Source: Comamonas sp. | GTDB lineage: Bacteria > Pseudomonadota > Gammaproteobacteria > Burkholderiales > Burkholderiaceae_C | Reading direction: 5' to 3' | NCBI GenBank assembly: GCA_015478895.1 | Contig: JADMKK010000009.1 | Span: 1-40,160 of the forward strand | Length of the DNA: 40,160 nt | In this document: positions 24,796 through 33,347 of the stretch, piece after piece | How positions within the stretch are numbered: the stretch's first letter is position 1 | Layout of the letters: every line of letters begins with the position of its first letter | Notes under the pieces: generated by a model | Told to the model about the DNA's origin: nothing | The model's input: only the letters and a program-made list of their open reading frames with translations | Databases searched by the model: none | Position numbers and translations under genes: made by a program

Positions 24796-25779
24796 ATGAA
24801 CCAGATTACCTTCACCCGTCGCCTGCTGCTGGCCACTGCAGCCGCCACATTGGCAAGCTCTGCCATGGCCCAAGCGGCATGGCCCAGCAAACCCATTACT
24901 TTTATCGTGCCCTTCCCGCCGGGTGGCCCGACGGATGTGGTCTCCCGCATCGTGGGCAAAGAGCTGGCTGACCGTCTGGGTCAGCCGGTGATTGTGGAAA
25001 ACAAGGCCGGCGCCTCAGGCTCCATCGCCGCCGCGCAGGTCAAGCGTGCCGCCCCTGATGGCCACACGCTGATGATGCTGGCCACGCCCACCCTGTTTGC
25101 GCCGTTTTTCTACAAGAACGCAGGCTACGACACCACCAAGGACTTCACCGCCATCTCCATGGTCTATGACCTGCCGATTGCCATGGTGGTCAACCCTGAA
25201 AAGCTGCCCGGCATCACCACGCTGCCGCAACTGATCGAGAAAGCCCGCGCTGAAAAAGGTGCGCTCAACTACACCACCAGCGGCGCTGGCAGCTTTGGCC
25301 ATATGAGCATGGAACTGCTCAAGGACATGGGCAAGTTCGACATGCAGCACGTGGCCTACCGCGGCGGTGTGCCGGCGATCACCGACACCATCGGCGGTCA
25401 AGTGCCTGTCATGTATGCCGACTTGGTGGCAGCGCTGCCGCACATCAAATCCGGCAAGCTGTTGGCAGTGGCCGTGGGTTCCCCCGAGCGCGTGGCCGCC
25501 ATTCCTGATGTCAAAACCATTGCTGAACAAGGCATTGATGGTTTTGCCGCGGTATCACTGGGGGCGTTGATGGGGCCCAAAGGCATGAAGCCCGAAGTGG
25601 TCGCGCGCCTGAACAAGGAAGTGAAAGAAATTCTGGCCATGCCTTCGGTGCAAGAACGCATTCTGGGCGCCGGTGCCATTGCCAAGTATTTGCCCGCCGA
25701 TGCACTGCAAAAGAGCCTGGAAGTGGATTACGCCAAGTGGGGCAAAGTCGTGAAAGACAAAGGAATGGTTGCGGAGTAA
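24796..25779 (+). CDS. Bug-family tripartite tricarboxylate receptor (second copy)
   Basis: This second Bug/TctC periplasmic receptor has 327 residues and starts 25 bases after the first. Its signal peptide (FTRRLLLATAAATLASSAMAQ) also carries two arginines but ends in a Sec-style AMAQ. Mature hallmarks are WPSKPITFIVPFPPGGPTD, VIVENKAGASGSIAA and HVAYRGGVPAITDTIGGQ. It differs clearly from the first copy outside these blocks, so the pair may bind different acids, for instance of different chain length. It closes the operon that starts at 15705; GGAG precedes the ATG. Confidence 0.9.
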   Translation: MNQITFTRRLLLATAAATLASSAMAQAAWPSKPITFIVPFPPGGPTDVVSRIVGKELADRLGQPVIVENKAGASGSIAAAQVKRAAPDGHTLMMLATPTLFAPFFYKNAGYDTTKDFTAISMVYDLPIAMVVNPEKLPGITTLPQLIEKARAEKGALNYTTSGAGSFGHMSMELLKDMGKFDMQHVAYRGGVPAITDTIGGQVPVMYADLVAALPHIKSGKLLAVAVGSPERVAAIPDVKTIAEQGIDGFAAVSLGALMGPKGMKPEVVARLNKEVKEILAMPSVQERILGAGAIAKYLPADALQKSLEVDYAKWGKVVKDKGMVAE

Positions 25780-25837
25780 GGAGTTTTTCTCCCGCCCCTT
25801 TGTAATGTGCGAAGCCACAATTGCAAATTACCGAATT

Positions 25838-25880
25838 CATAGCTGCTAACCCTTGATGTATAAGTGTTAGCGACCGTTTT
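25838..25880 (-). repeat. Dispersed palindromic repeat, copy R6
   Basis: TCATAGCTGCTAACCCTT is followed by AAGTGTTAGCGACCGTTTT. CTAACCCTT (25846-25854) pairs with AAGTGTTAG (25862-25870) with one mismatch. The orientation is opposite to copies R1-R3. It fills the gap between the second Bug gene and etfB. Confidence 0.6.
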
Positions 25881-25908
25881 AACCAACAATTTCTGAAAGA
25901 ACAAAGCC

Positions 25909-26658
25909 ATGAAGGTATTGGTTCCAGTCAAGCGCGTGGTGGACTACAACGTCAAAGTGCGCGTCAAATCTGACGGCACAGGCGTGGACATTGCCAACGT
26001 CAAAATGAGCATGAACCCCTTTGACGAAATCGCTGTCGAAGAAGCCGTTCGCCTCAAAGAAAAGGGCGTGGTCACGGAAGTGATCGCTGTGTCTTGCGGC
26101 GTGACTCAGTGCCAGGAAACACTGCGCACCTCCATGGCCATCGGTGCTGACCGCGCCATCCTGGTCGAGACCGATGCCGAGCTGCAGCCCCTGGCCATTG
26201 CCAAGCTGCTCAAGGCCCTGGTCGACAAAGAGCAGCCCGGCTTGGTCATTCTGGGCAAGCAAGCCATTGACGGCGACAACAACCAGACCGGCCAGATGCT
26301 GGCTGCTTTGGCTGATCTGCCCCAGGCCACGTTTGCTTCCAAGGTGGAAGTCGCTGGCGATAAGGTGAATGTCACGCGTGAAGTCGATGGCGGCCTAGAA
26401 ACCCTGAGCCTGTCGATGCCCGCCATCATCACCACCGACCTGCGCCTGAACGAGCCCCGCTACGTCACCTTGCCCAACATCATGAAGGCCAAGAAAAAGC
26501 AGCTGGACATCGTCAAGCCTGAAGACTTGGGCGTCGATGTGGCCCCCCGCATCAAGACCTTGAAGGTGGCAGAGCCCGCTAAGCGCGGCGCTGGCGTGAA
26601 GGTGCCGGACGTAGCCACTTTGGTGGACAAGCTCAAGAACGAAGCGAAAGTGCTCTAA
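25909..26658 (+). CDS. etfB: Electron transfer flavoprotein, beta subunit
   Basis: This protein binds AMP and, with EtfA, accepts electrons from acyl-CoA dehydrogenases and passes them to the quinone pool through ETF-quinone oxidoreductase. The 249-residue protein has the family N terminus [20 protein letters not shown], the nucleotide-binding [11 protein letters not shown], and the recognition region [18 protein letters not shown]. It lies between two groups of acyl-CoA dehydrogenase genes, its electron donors. The ribosome site is weak. A repeat copy occurs on each side of the gene. Confidence 0.97.
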   Translation: MKVLVPVKRVVDYNVKVRVKSDGTGVDIANVKMSMNPFDEIAVEEAVRLKEKGVVTEVIAVSCGVTQCQETLRTSMAIGADRAILVETDAELQPLAIAKLLKALVDKEQPGLVILGKQAIDGDNNQTGQMLAALADLPQATFASKVEVAGDKVNVTREVDGGLETLSLSMPAIITTDLRLNEPRYVTLPNIMKAKKKQLDIVKPEDLGVDVAPRIKTLKVAEPAKRGAGVKVPDVATLVDKLKNEAKVL

Positions 26659-26686
26659 GCCTTTGCAGTTTTAAGTGAAATTGGCC

Positions 26687-26720
26687 TCTAGCCCTTATCT
26701 AGCAAGGGCTGGTAGCTATC
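26687..26720 (+). repeat. Dispersed palindromic repeat, copy R3
   Basis: CTCTAGCCCTT is followed by ATCTAGC and AAGGGCTGGTAGCTATC. AGCCCTT (26690-26696) pairs perfectly with AAGGGCT (26704-26710). A second small hairpin, GCACAG with CTGTGC (26731-26753), follows. The copy lies between etfB and etfA. Confidence 0.7.
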
Positions 26721-26792
26721 TATTTGGTCTGCACAGCAGGTGCCTGCCTGTGCAGGGCAAGCGGGCCACCTCAAAGAATTTTTGGAGTTGAT

Positions 26793-27725
26793 ATGACTTC
26801 CCTCGTAATCGCTGAACACGACAACGCCTCCATCAAGGGCGCAACCCTGAACACCGTGACTGCCGCTGCTGCCATTGGCGGTGATGTGCACGTACTGGTT
26901 GCCGGTGAGAACGCCGCCGCTGCGGCGCAAGCTGCTGCGCAAATCGCTGGCGTATCCAAAGTGATCCACGCTGACGGTGCCAGTCTCAAAGACGGCCTGG
27001 CAGAAAACCTGGCTGCCCAGGTGCTGGCCATTGCTGGCAGCTACAGCCACATCCTGTTCCCCGCCACCGCGTCGGGCAAGAACGCTGCGCCCCGCGTCGC
27101 GGCCAAGCTGGACGTGGGTCAGATCAGCGACATCACCGCCGTGATCTCGGCCGATACCTTCGAGCGCCCCATCTACGCGGGCAACGCCATTGCCACGGTG
27201 CAGTCCGCGGACGCTACCAAAGTCATCACCGTGCGCGGTACCGGCTTTGATGCCGCTGCAGCGACTGGTGGTTCTGCCGCCGTGGAAACTGCGGCTGCTG
27301 TGGCCGATTCCGGCAAGAGCAGCTTTGTGGGTCGCGAAGTGACCAAGAACGACCGCCCTGAGCTGACCGCTGCCAAGATCATCGTCTCCGGTGGTCGTGC
27401 GCTGGGCTCGGCAGAAAAATTCAACGAAGTCATCATTCCTCTGGCCGACAAGCTGGGCGCGGCGGTGGGTGCATCGCGCGCAGCCGTCGATGCGGGCTAC
27501 GCCCCCAACGACCTGCAAGTGGGCCAGACTGGCAAGATCGTGGCGCCGCAGCTGTACATCGCAGCCGGTATCTCGGGTGCGATCCAGCACTTGGCCGGTA
27601 TGAAGGATTCCAAGGTGATCGTGGCGATCAACAAGGATGCGGAAGCACCGATTTTCTCGGTGGCTGATTACGGTCTGGAGGCAGACTTGTTTACCGCAGT
27701 GCCTGAACTGGTCAACGCGCTGTAA
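26793..27725 (+). CDS. etfA: Electron transfer flavoprotein, alpha subunit
   Basis: This is the FAD-binding partner of EtfB. The 310-residue protein has the family N-terminal domain and the C-terminal FAD site ([49 protein letters not shown], and the closing DYGLEADLF). I place the start at 26793 after TTGGAG; the open frame upstream covers the repeat and hairpin between etfB and etfA and shows no similarity. The 134-base gap from etfB is long for this pair, which usually overlap or nearly touch, and is filled by repeat R3. It is followed by a terminator. Confidence 0.96.
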   Translation: MTSLVIAEHDNASIKGATLNTVTAAAAIGGDVHVLVAGENAAAAAQAAAQIAGVSKVIHADGASLKDGLAENLAAQVLAIAGSYSHILFPATASGKNAAPRVAAKLDVGQISDITAVISADTFERPIYAGNAIATVQSADATKVITVRGTGFDAAAATGGSAAVETAAAVADSGKSSFVGREVTKNDRPELTAAKIIVSGGRALGSAEKFNEVIIPLADKLGAAVGASRAAVDAGYAPNDLQVGQTGKIVAPQLYIAAGISGAIQHLAGMKDSKVIVAINKDAEAPIFSVADYGLEADLFTAVPELVNAL

Positions 27726-27734
27726 ATCGAAGAG

Positions 27735-27758
27735 AAAGGGGCTGGGGCCCCTTTTTCT
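27735..27758 (+). terminator. Rho-independent terminator of etfBA
   Basis: AAAGGGGC (27735-27742) pairs with GCCCCTTT (27747-27754), followed by TTCTTT. It lies ten bases past the etfA stop codon. Confidence 0.8.
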
Positions 27759-27832
27759 TTGTCATAAAAATATCAGTGAGCACTCACATGGGCTTGCTAA
27801 AGAAATCAATTTCCTGAGAAAAGGTCATCGCT

Positions 27833-29623
27833 ATGACATACAAGGCTCCCGTCAAAGACATGCTGTTTGCCATGGAGCACCTGGCAAATTTGGAGCAGGT
27901 TGCGCAAATACCTGGCTTTGAAGAAGCGGGTCTAGATACCGCGCAAGCCGTTTTGGAAGAAAGTGCCAAGTTGAGCGAAACCGTGGTGGAGCCTTTGAAT
28001 GTACCGGGTGACCTGAATCCTTCCAGCTGGAAAGATGGCGTTGTCACCACAACCCCCGGCTTTAAAGAAGCCTTCAAGCAATATGCCGAAGGTGGCTGGC
28101 AAGGCTTACAGCACCCTGTGGAATTTGGGGGCCAAGGGTTGCCCAAAACCATTGGTGCGGCCTGTGTGGAGATGCTCCATAGCGCCAATCTGAGCTTTGC
28201 CCTGTGCCCGTTATTGACCGACGGCGCTATCGAAGCAATGCTGACCGCTGGCAGCGCAGATTTAAAGGCCACGTACCTTGAAAAGCTGGTGACGGGCGAA
28301 TGGACCGGCACCATGAATCTGACCGAGCCCCAGGCTGGCTCGGATCTGGCCCTGGTGCGTACCAAGGCCGAGCCCCAGCCGGATGGCACCTACAAGGTGT
28401 TTGGCACCAAGATTTTCATCACCTACGGTGAGCACGATATGGCAGAGAACATCGTGCATCTGGTGCTGGCCCGCGTGGTGGGTGCGCCCGAGGGCGTCAA
28501 GGGCATCAGCTTGTTGGTGGTGCCCAAGTTTCTGGTGAATGCAGATGGCTCACTGGGTGCGCGCAACGACGTGCATTGCGTCTCCATCGAGCACAAGATG
28601 GGCATACAGGCTTCACCCACCGCCGTGCTGCAGTATGGCGACAACGGCGGCGCCATCGGTTATCTGGTGGGTGAAGAAAACCGTGGCCTAGAGTACATGT
28701 TCATCATGATGAACGCTGCGCGCTATGCCGTGGGCGTGCAAGGCGTTGCGGTGGCCGAGCGCGCTTACCAGCGTGCGGTGCAGTATGCGCGCGACCGCGT
28801 GCAAAGCCGCCCGGTAGATGGCAGCGTGGCAGGCAGTGCGCCCATCATTCACCACGCCGATGTGCGCCGCATGTTGATGACCATGCGGGCCTACACCGAA
28901 GCTTGCCGCGCTATGGCGACCACGGCCGCAGCGGCCTACGATGCCGCCCACCACCACCCTGATGCCGAGGTGCGCAAAGCCAATGCCGAGTTCTATGAAT
29001 TCATGGTGCCATTGGTCAAGGGCTATAGCACCGAGATGAGTCTGGAAGTCACCAGCCTGGGCGTGCAGGTGCATGGCGGCATGGGCTTTATCGAAGAAAC
29101 GGGTGCAGCACAGTACTACCGCGATGCCAAGATCTTGACCATCTACGAAGGTACAACGGCCATTCAGGCCAACGACTTGGTGGGGCGCAAAACAGCACGC
29201 GATGGCGGTGCCAATGCCAAGGCGATTGCGGCACAGATTGCCAAGACCGAAAACGAATTGCTGGCCAGCGGCACTGAAGCTGCCCAATCCATGGCTGCGC
29301 GTTTGCAGGCCGCACGGGAAGACTTCCTGCAGGTGGTGGACTTTGTGGCTGGCAAGGCCAAGGCCACCCCCAATGCGGTGTATGCCGGCAGCGTGGCCTA
29401 CCTGATGCTGGCCGGCAACTTGGTCGCTGGCTGGCAAATGGGGCGTGCTTTGCTGGTCGCCCAAGACAAAGCGGCACAAGGTGAAGATGTGGCCTTCATG
29501 CAGGCCAAAGTCATCACGGCACAGTTCTATGCAGAGCATATCCTCACCAAAACCAGCAGCTTGCGCGACAGCATTTTGCTGGGCGGTGACAGCGCTTGTG
29601 CTTTGCCACTGGACGCATTTTGA
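27833..29623 (+). CDS. Acyl-CoA dehydrogenase with extra C-terminal domain (DmdC-like)
   Basis: This flavin dehydrogenase oxidises an acyl-CoA and reduces ETF. At 596 residues it is of the long type, with an additional C-terminal helical domain (about 465-590). The flavin loop is MNLTEPQAGSDLALVRTKA (161-179), and the catalytic glutamate is Glu439 in ILTIYEGTTAIQANDL, as in DmdC-type enzymes. Such proteins act on 3-methylmercaptopropionyl-CoA in some bacteria, but many relatives serve ordinary medium- or long-chain acyl-CoA. Here the setting (etfBA just upstream) suggests fatty or dicarboxylic acid degradation. An AAAGG site precedes the start. Confidence 0.93.
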   Translation: MTYKAPVKDMLFAMEHLANLEQVAQIPGFEEAGLDTAQAVLEESAKLSETVVEPLNVPGDLNPSSWKDGVVTTTPGFKEAFKQYAEGGWQGLQHPVEFGGQGLPKTIGAACVEMLHSANLSFALCPLLTDGAIEAMLTAGSADLKATYLEKLVTGEWTGTMNLTEPQAGSDLALVRTKAEPQPDGTYKVFGTKIFITYGEHDMAENIVHLVLARVVGAPEGVKGISLLVVPKFLVNADGSLGARNDVHCVSIEHKMGIQASPTAVLQYGDNGGAIGYLVGEENRGLEYMFIMMNAARYAVGVQGVAVAERAYQRAVQYARDRVQSRPVDGSVAGSAPIIHHADVRRMLMTMRAYTEACRAMATTAAAAYDAAHHHPDAEVRKANAEFYEFMVPLVKGYSTEMSLEVTSLGVQVHGGMGFIEETGAAQYYRDAKILTIYEGTTAIQANDLVGRKTARDGGANAKAIAAQIAKTENELLASGTEAAQSMAARLQAAREDFLQVVDFVAGKAKATPNAVYAGSVAYLMLAGNLVAGWQMGRALLVAQDKAAQGEDVAFMQAKVITAQFYAEHILTKTSSLRDSILLGGDSACALPLDAF

Positions 29624-29684
29624 CGCGCCGGTGACAGGCTGAGGCACCCGCAAGCGCAGATGATGCAAGGTCTGTGCTTAATAT

Positions 29685-29731
29685 AAAAAGTGAGCCTCTA
29701 GCCGTTGCCTGATAAAGGCTAGAGGCACTTT
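29685..29731 (+). repeat. Dispersed palindromic repeat, copy R4 (fully symmetrical)
   Basis: GCCTCTAGCC (29694-29703) pairs perfectly with GGCTAGAGGC (29717-29726). Flanking AAAAGT and ACTTTT extend the dyad with a two-base bulge. It is the most complete stem of the family and is followed by TTTTCTT, so it may also end transcription from the dehydrogenase gene. Confidence 0.75.
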
Positions 29732-29762
29732 TCTTGTAAATAAAATATACGGAGACTGCTGC

Positions 29763-30722
29763 ATGTCAAAAATTCCTGCGGTGTTGCAAAACTTGGCGCT
29801 GCCCGTGATTGGCTCACCCTTGTTCATCATCAGCAACCCTAAGTTGGTCATTGCACAGTGCAAGGCAGGCATTGTGGGCTCCATGCCTTCGCTCAATGCC
29901 CGTCCGGCAGAGTTGCTGGATGACTGGCTGGCGGAAATCACCGAAGCGCTGGCCGCGCACGACCGCGCTCACCCTGAAGCGCCCGCTGCGCCTTTCGCCA
30001 TCAACCAGATCGTGCACAAGAGCAATGACCGGCTGGAGCAGGATTTGCAAATCTGTGCCAAGTACAAAGTGCCCTTGGTCATCACCAGCCTGGGTGCGCG
30101 TGAAGATGTCAACCAGGCCGTGCACAGCTGGGGTGGGGTGGTGATGCACGACATCATCAACAACAAGTTTGCGCACAAAGCCATTGAAAAGGGCGCAGAC
30201 GGCCTGATCGCCGTGGCGGCTGGTGCCGGCGGCCATGCCGGCGTGAAGAGCCCTTTTGCCTTGATTCAAGAAATTCGCCAGTGGTTTGAGGGCCCTGTCG
30301 CGCTGTCAGGCTCCATTGCTTCGGGCGATGCCATTTTGGCCGCGCAGGCCATGGGTGCCGACTTTGCTTATATTGGCTCGGCCTTTATTGCCACCGATGA
30401 AGCGCGTGCTGAAGCGGCTTACAAGCAAGCCATCGTCGATGGCAATTCTGATGATGTCGTGTATTCCAACCTCTTTACCGGCGTGCATGGCAACTATTTG
30501 GCCCCGTCGATTCGCGCGGCAGGCCTGGATCCCGACAATCTGCCGGTGTCCGACCCCAGCGCCATGAACTTTGGCTCAAGTCGTACCAAGGCCTGGAAAG
30601 ACATCTGGGGCTGTGGCCAAGGCATCGGCAGCATCGACAAAATCCAGCCCGCAGCCGAGCTGGTAGCGCGTTTGAAGCGGGAATACCAGGCCGCACGCCA
30701 GCGCTTGTTGCACACGGTTTAA
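29763..30722 (+). CDS. Nitronate monooxygenase / 2-nitropropane dioxygenase-like flavoprotein
   Basis: This FMN-dependent TIM-barrel protein has 319 residues. FMN-binding blocks are GSPLFIISNP at the start, AVAAGAGGHAG (150-160) with the conserved His158, and SGSIASGDAI plus DFAYIGSAF near the phosphate site. Members either oxidise alkyl nitronates or reduce quinones with NADH (PA1024 type); the sequence alone does not decide. It follows the DmdC-like dehydrogenase by 139 bases, with the R4 palindrome between them. GGAG precedes the ATG, and a strong terminator follows. A link to acyl-CoA metabolism is only positional. Confidence 0.9.
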   Translation: MSKIPAVLQNLALPVIGSPLFIISNPKLVIAQCKAGIVGSMPSLNARPAELLDDWLAEITEALAAHDRAHPEAPAAPFAINQIVHKSNDRLEQDLQICAKYKVPLVITSLGAREDVNQAVHSWGGVVMHDIINNKFAHKAIEKGADGLIAVAAGAGGHAGVKSPFALIQEIRQWFEGPVALSGSIASGDAILAAQAMGADFAYIGSAFIATDEARAEAAYKQAIVDGNSDDVVYSNLFTGVHGNYLAPSIRAAGLDPDNLPVSDPSAMNFGSSRTKAWKDIWGCGQGIGSIDKIQPAAELVARLKREYQAARQRLLHTV

Positions 30723-30752
30723 AAGTTTGAACCGTTTTTGCGTGAATACATG

Positions 30753-30778
30753 ACAGCACCTGCGGGTGCTGTTTTTTT
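30753..30778 (+). terminator. Rho-independent terminator after the nitronate monooxygenase gene
   Basis: ACAGCACC (30753-30760) pairs perfectly with GGTGCTGT (30765-30772) over a TGCG loop and runs into seven T. Confidence 0.9.
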
Positions 30779-31043
30779 GGGCTGTATCTTGGTAGGCTGG
30801 TGGCGGGGCACTATTGCTACTATCAAATAAGTGAGTGACAAGCCCTTGTAAAGCAATGCTTTCAAAGCCTTTTATATTGCAAGACGAGTAATATCAACGG
30901 CCATTAGCTATCAAAAATGCTGTACAGATGTTCTGCCAGCGCCTTCTTTCCAAGCCGCACTGGGTAAACAGGGAACTTTTCGCCCAGCCTTGTCCCCTAC
31001 GAGCGTAGCCAGCTTGTATGCATTTGCCGTGAAAGGGAACGCC
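30779..31043. other. Gene-free stretch with decayed repeat halves
   Basis: No coding frame is supported. Two fragments recall the dispersed repeat tail: TTGCTACTATCAAATAA (30814-30830) and TAGCTATCAAAAA (30905-30917). An AAAGCA-TGCTTT dyad lies at 30850-30862. The promoter of the DUF3014 gene should be in the last 100 bases, but I see no clear one. Confidence 0.4.
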
Positions 31044-31994
31044 ATGACCGATCAAGATTTACGTCCGCCCAGCCAGCAGCGCCGCGCGAGCCGGGCCAGT
31101 ACAGGCCACACCGGTAAGTGGGTCATGGGAGCGGTAGCATTGGCCGCAGCTTTGGCTGCAGGCTGGTGGGCCTATCAGCGCAAGGGATCCCCAGCGCCTG
31201 TGCCTGTAGCTGTGTCAACGCCTGCAGCGCCCAGCGCGCCACCCGCTGCGCCCGCTGTTGCGCCAGCAGAACCTTTGGCAGAAGCCGCGCCTGCGCAAGC
31301 AGCACAGCCTGAGACTGGCCAGCCCCTGCACCCCATTGTGGTGGATGCCGAAACAGCCGTGACGCCCGATGACGCCGCTGCCTTAGAGGTAGCGGTGAGT
31401 GAGTGGCTGGGGCGCGAGAACACGCTGAAATTCGTCGCTCTGCAAGGCTTGGCACACCACATTGCGGCGACTGTAGATAACTTGCCGCGCAGCCATGCGG
31501 CGCCGCGCCTGTGGCCTTTGAGCCCGGTGGGAGGGCGGATGGTCATCACCGAAGATGACAACGGTATGCACATTGCTGCGGCCAATGCCAGCCGCTATGA
31601 CGCATTGGCGGGCTTTGTGAAAGCGGTAGATCCTGTGCAAGCTGCAGCGCTGTATCGCAAGGTTTACCCGGCCTTGCAGCAGGCCTATGAGAACCTCGGT
31701 TACCCCGGCAAGCATTTCAATGACCGCATGGTGCAAGTCATTGATCATCTGCTGCAAACACCGCAAGTCAATGGCCCGCTGCGCGTGAAGCTGGTGCAAG
31801 TGCAAATACCTGGACAAGCCGCTGCGGCGCCTCAGCAACCATGGCTGCGGTACGAGTACGCCGATCCGCAGTTGCAGTCCTTGTCAGCCGGGCAAAGAAT
31901 TCTCTTGCGCCTTGGCCCTGCGCATGCACAAACTGTTCAAGCCCAGTTGCGTGCTTTGCGCGGTCAGCTAGCCAGCGCTACGCCACAGCAATAG
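31044..31994 (+). CDS. DUF3014 single-pass membrane protein
   Basis: Function unknown. Of its 316 residues, a short basic cytoplasmic N terminus is followed by one membrane helix (about 29-45, MGAVALAAALAAGWWAY), an Ala/Pro-rich linker (about 48-105), and a periplasmic domain. That domain has the DUF3014 pattern: FVALQGLAHHIAATVDNLPR, RYDALAGFVKAVD, YRKVYPALQQAYENLGYPG, FNDRMVQVIDHLL and YADPQLQSLSAGQRILLRLG. I start at 31044, after AAGGGAA. It stands alone, convergent with a GbsR/MarR-type regulator. Confidence 0.88.
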   Translation: MTDQDLRPPSQQRRASRASTGHTGKWVMGAVALAAALAAGWWAYQRKGSPAPVPVAVSTPAAPSAPPAAPAVAPAEPLAEAAPAQAAQPETGQPLHPIVVDAETAVTPDDAAALEVAVSEWLGRENTLKFVALQGLAHHIAATVDNLPRSHAAPRLWPLSPVGGRMVITEDDNGMHIAAANASRYDALAGFVKAVDPVQAAALYRKVYPALQQAYENLGYPGKHFNDRMVQVIDHLLQTPQVNGPLRVKLVQVQIPGQAAAAPQQPWLRYEYADPQLQSLSAGQRILLRLGPAHAQTVQAQLRALRGQLASATPQQ

Positions 31995-31998
31995 CCAT

Positions 31999-32023
31999 GA
32001 AAAAGGGCCTGCATGCAGGCCCT
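31999..32023 (-). terminator. Terminator of the GbsR/MarR-type gene
   Basis: AGGGCCTGCATGCAGGCCCT (32004-32023) is a perfect 20-base palindrome. On the minus strand it is followed by TTTTTC, so it terminates the regulator gene. On the plus strand there is no T-tract, but the hairpin may still bound the DUF3014 mRNA. Confidence 0.75.
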
Positions 32024-32054
32024 GAAAGTTGGGTTCAAGCCTCAATAGGCTCAG

Positions 32055-32666
32055 TTAGCTGGCGTTGGAGCTGTCTGGGTCACTGCTTTTCGTGATCCTG
32101 CTTTTGCTTCCTGTCAGGCGGTCTTTGAAATCCAAGACACGGGTAACGGCTGCGCCCATGCCCATTAGCTGCATGGCAGTCTCGGGTTTCAAGCGCTGTA
32201 CATCGTCAAACCAGGTCATCAGCTTTTCAATCAGCTCATACATGTCTTGCATGCGCTTTTGGGCGTAGCGTTCATCTTCGGAGCCCGCCTCTTCCAGCAA
32301 GGCAGAGCGCAGCATCGACTGTGTAGGCTCAATCTCGCGGCGGCGGCGCTCCTCGGCCAGACGCAAAAAGATTTCCCATACATCCTGCGGCGCTTCAAAG
32401 TATTCGCGGCGATCGCCGGGATGGTGGCGCAAGTTCACCAGTCGCCAAGACTGCAATTCTTTGAGGCCCATGCTCACGTTGGAGCGTGAGAACTCCAACG
32501 TTTCCGAGATTTCCTCAGCATTCAACCCACGGGGAGACAAATAAAGCAAAGCGTAAATTTGTCCCACAGTGCGGTTGATGCCCCAACGGCTACCCATCTC
32601 ACCAAAATGCGAGACGAATTGCCGATTCAGCGAAGGAAGTGGGGTTGTCTGTGTCATGGCAAGCAT
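32055..32666 (-). CDS. GbsR/MarR-family transcriptional regulator
   Basis: This is a predicted DNA-binding regulator of about 203 residues. A winged helix-turn-helix (GINRTVGQIYALLYLSPRGL, NAEEISETLEFSRSNVSMGL) is followed by a wing (HHPGDRREYFEAPQDVW) and a helical C terminus (MYELIEKLMTWFDDVQ). This is the layout of GbsR-type regulators. The start is uncertain: 32666 has a TAGG at suitable distance, 32657 has none, and a frame to 32717 would cover the promoter. A 16-base dyad lies just upstream and may be its own operator. The target is unknown. Confidence 0.85.
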   Translation of the reverse strand: MLAMTQTTPLPSLNRQFVSHFGEMGSRWGINRTVGQIYALLYLSPRGLNAEEISETLEFSRSNVSMGLKELQSWRLVNLRHHPGDRREYFEAPQDVWEIFLRLAEERRRREIEPTQSMLRSALLEEAGSEDERYAQKRMQDMYELIEKLMTWFDDVQRLKPETAMQLMGMGAAVTRVLDFKDRLTGSKSRITKSSDPDSSNAS

Positions 32667-32687
32667 TGTGCCTAGGAATTGACACTT

Positions 32688-32703
32688 TTCAGCTTTTGCT
32701 GAA
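32688..32703. promoter_or_regulatory. Possible operator of the GbsR/MarR-type gene
   Basis: TTCAGC (32688-32693) and GCTGAA (32698-32703) form a perfect dyad around TTTT, about 22 bases before the proposed start codon. The position fits autoregulation. Confidence 0.35.
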
Positions 32704-32747
32704 TTCACAAACAACACGCGGATGGTTAATTACGACCAAAGCATAGT

Positions 32748-33161
32748 CTAGCGATGCATCTCGCCTGCGCGTTCTGGCTGGAACGTAATGGCGTCCACTT
32801 TGACAGTCACGGCGTTGCCGGCTGGACTGGGCATGGCAAATTGGTCACCGACGCGCAGTCCCAGCAGTGCTGTGCCCACCGTGGTCATGACTGAAATTTT
32901 GTGGCTGCTGCCATCGGCTTCTTTGGGGTAGACCAATGTCAGTGTTTGCTTGCTTGCAGTTTCTATGATCGTAAAGCTGACCGTGGAATTCATCGTTACG
33001 ATATCCGCAGGCATTGCGGTGGGCTCCAGCACTTCTGCGCGATCCAGCTCCGCTTCCAGCGCTTCACGACCAGGGGCGTTTTGAGGCAATTTTTCAAGCA
33101 GTGCTTCCAGGCGCTCCATATCCAGAGATGACAGGATGATGGCAGGTTTGTTTTGTGCCAT
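32748..33161 (-). CDS. rnk: Nucleoside diphosphate kinase regulator, GreA/GreB-like
   Basis: Rnk binds RNA polymerase and resembles a Gre factor with a shortened coiled coil. In E. coli it influences nucleoside triphosphate balance. The 137-residue protein (E. coli 136) matches strongly in AELDRAEVLEPTAMPADIV and VTMNSTVSF in the middle. The C-terminal FKBP-like domain has VGTALLGLRVGDQF and ITFQPERAGEM. The start at 33161 is six bases after GGAGG; an ATG at 33173 overlaps that site. It lies after the glmM terminator on the same strand and is likely transcribed separately. Confidence 0.92.
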   Translation of the reverse strand: MAQNKPAIILSSLDMERLEALLEKLPQNAPGREALEAELDRAEVLEPTAMPADIVTMNSTVSFTIIETASKQTLTLVYPKEADGSSHKISVMTTVGTALLGLRVGDQFAMPSPAGNAVTVKVDAITFQPERAGEMHR

Positions 33162-33219
33162 GAAGGCCTCCATGGGATAAAAGGGTGAGATGTCTTGTCC
33201 GAGAAGAAATCACTCAAAC

Positions 33220-33253
33220 AGAGAAAAGCCCGGGCAACAGCGTTGTCCGGGCT
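33220..33253 (-). terminator. Rho-independent terminator of the ftsH-folP-glmM group
   Basis: AGCCCGG (33227-33233) and CCGGGCT (33247-33253) continue inward as CAAC with GTTG, giving a 12-pair stem with one G-U pair and a three-base loop. On the minus strand TTTTCTC follows. It lies about 95 bases after the glmM stop. Confidence 0.85.
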
Positions 33254-33347
33254 ATAGATTTGCACTTTTTTGGTGCGTTACGCGTATTGTGACGGACCAG
33301 TTCATAAAAGCAAGGTTGCCCACACGCGCAAGTGCGACAAACTAGGC

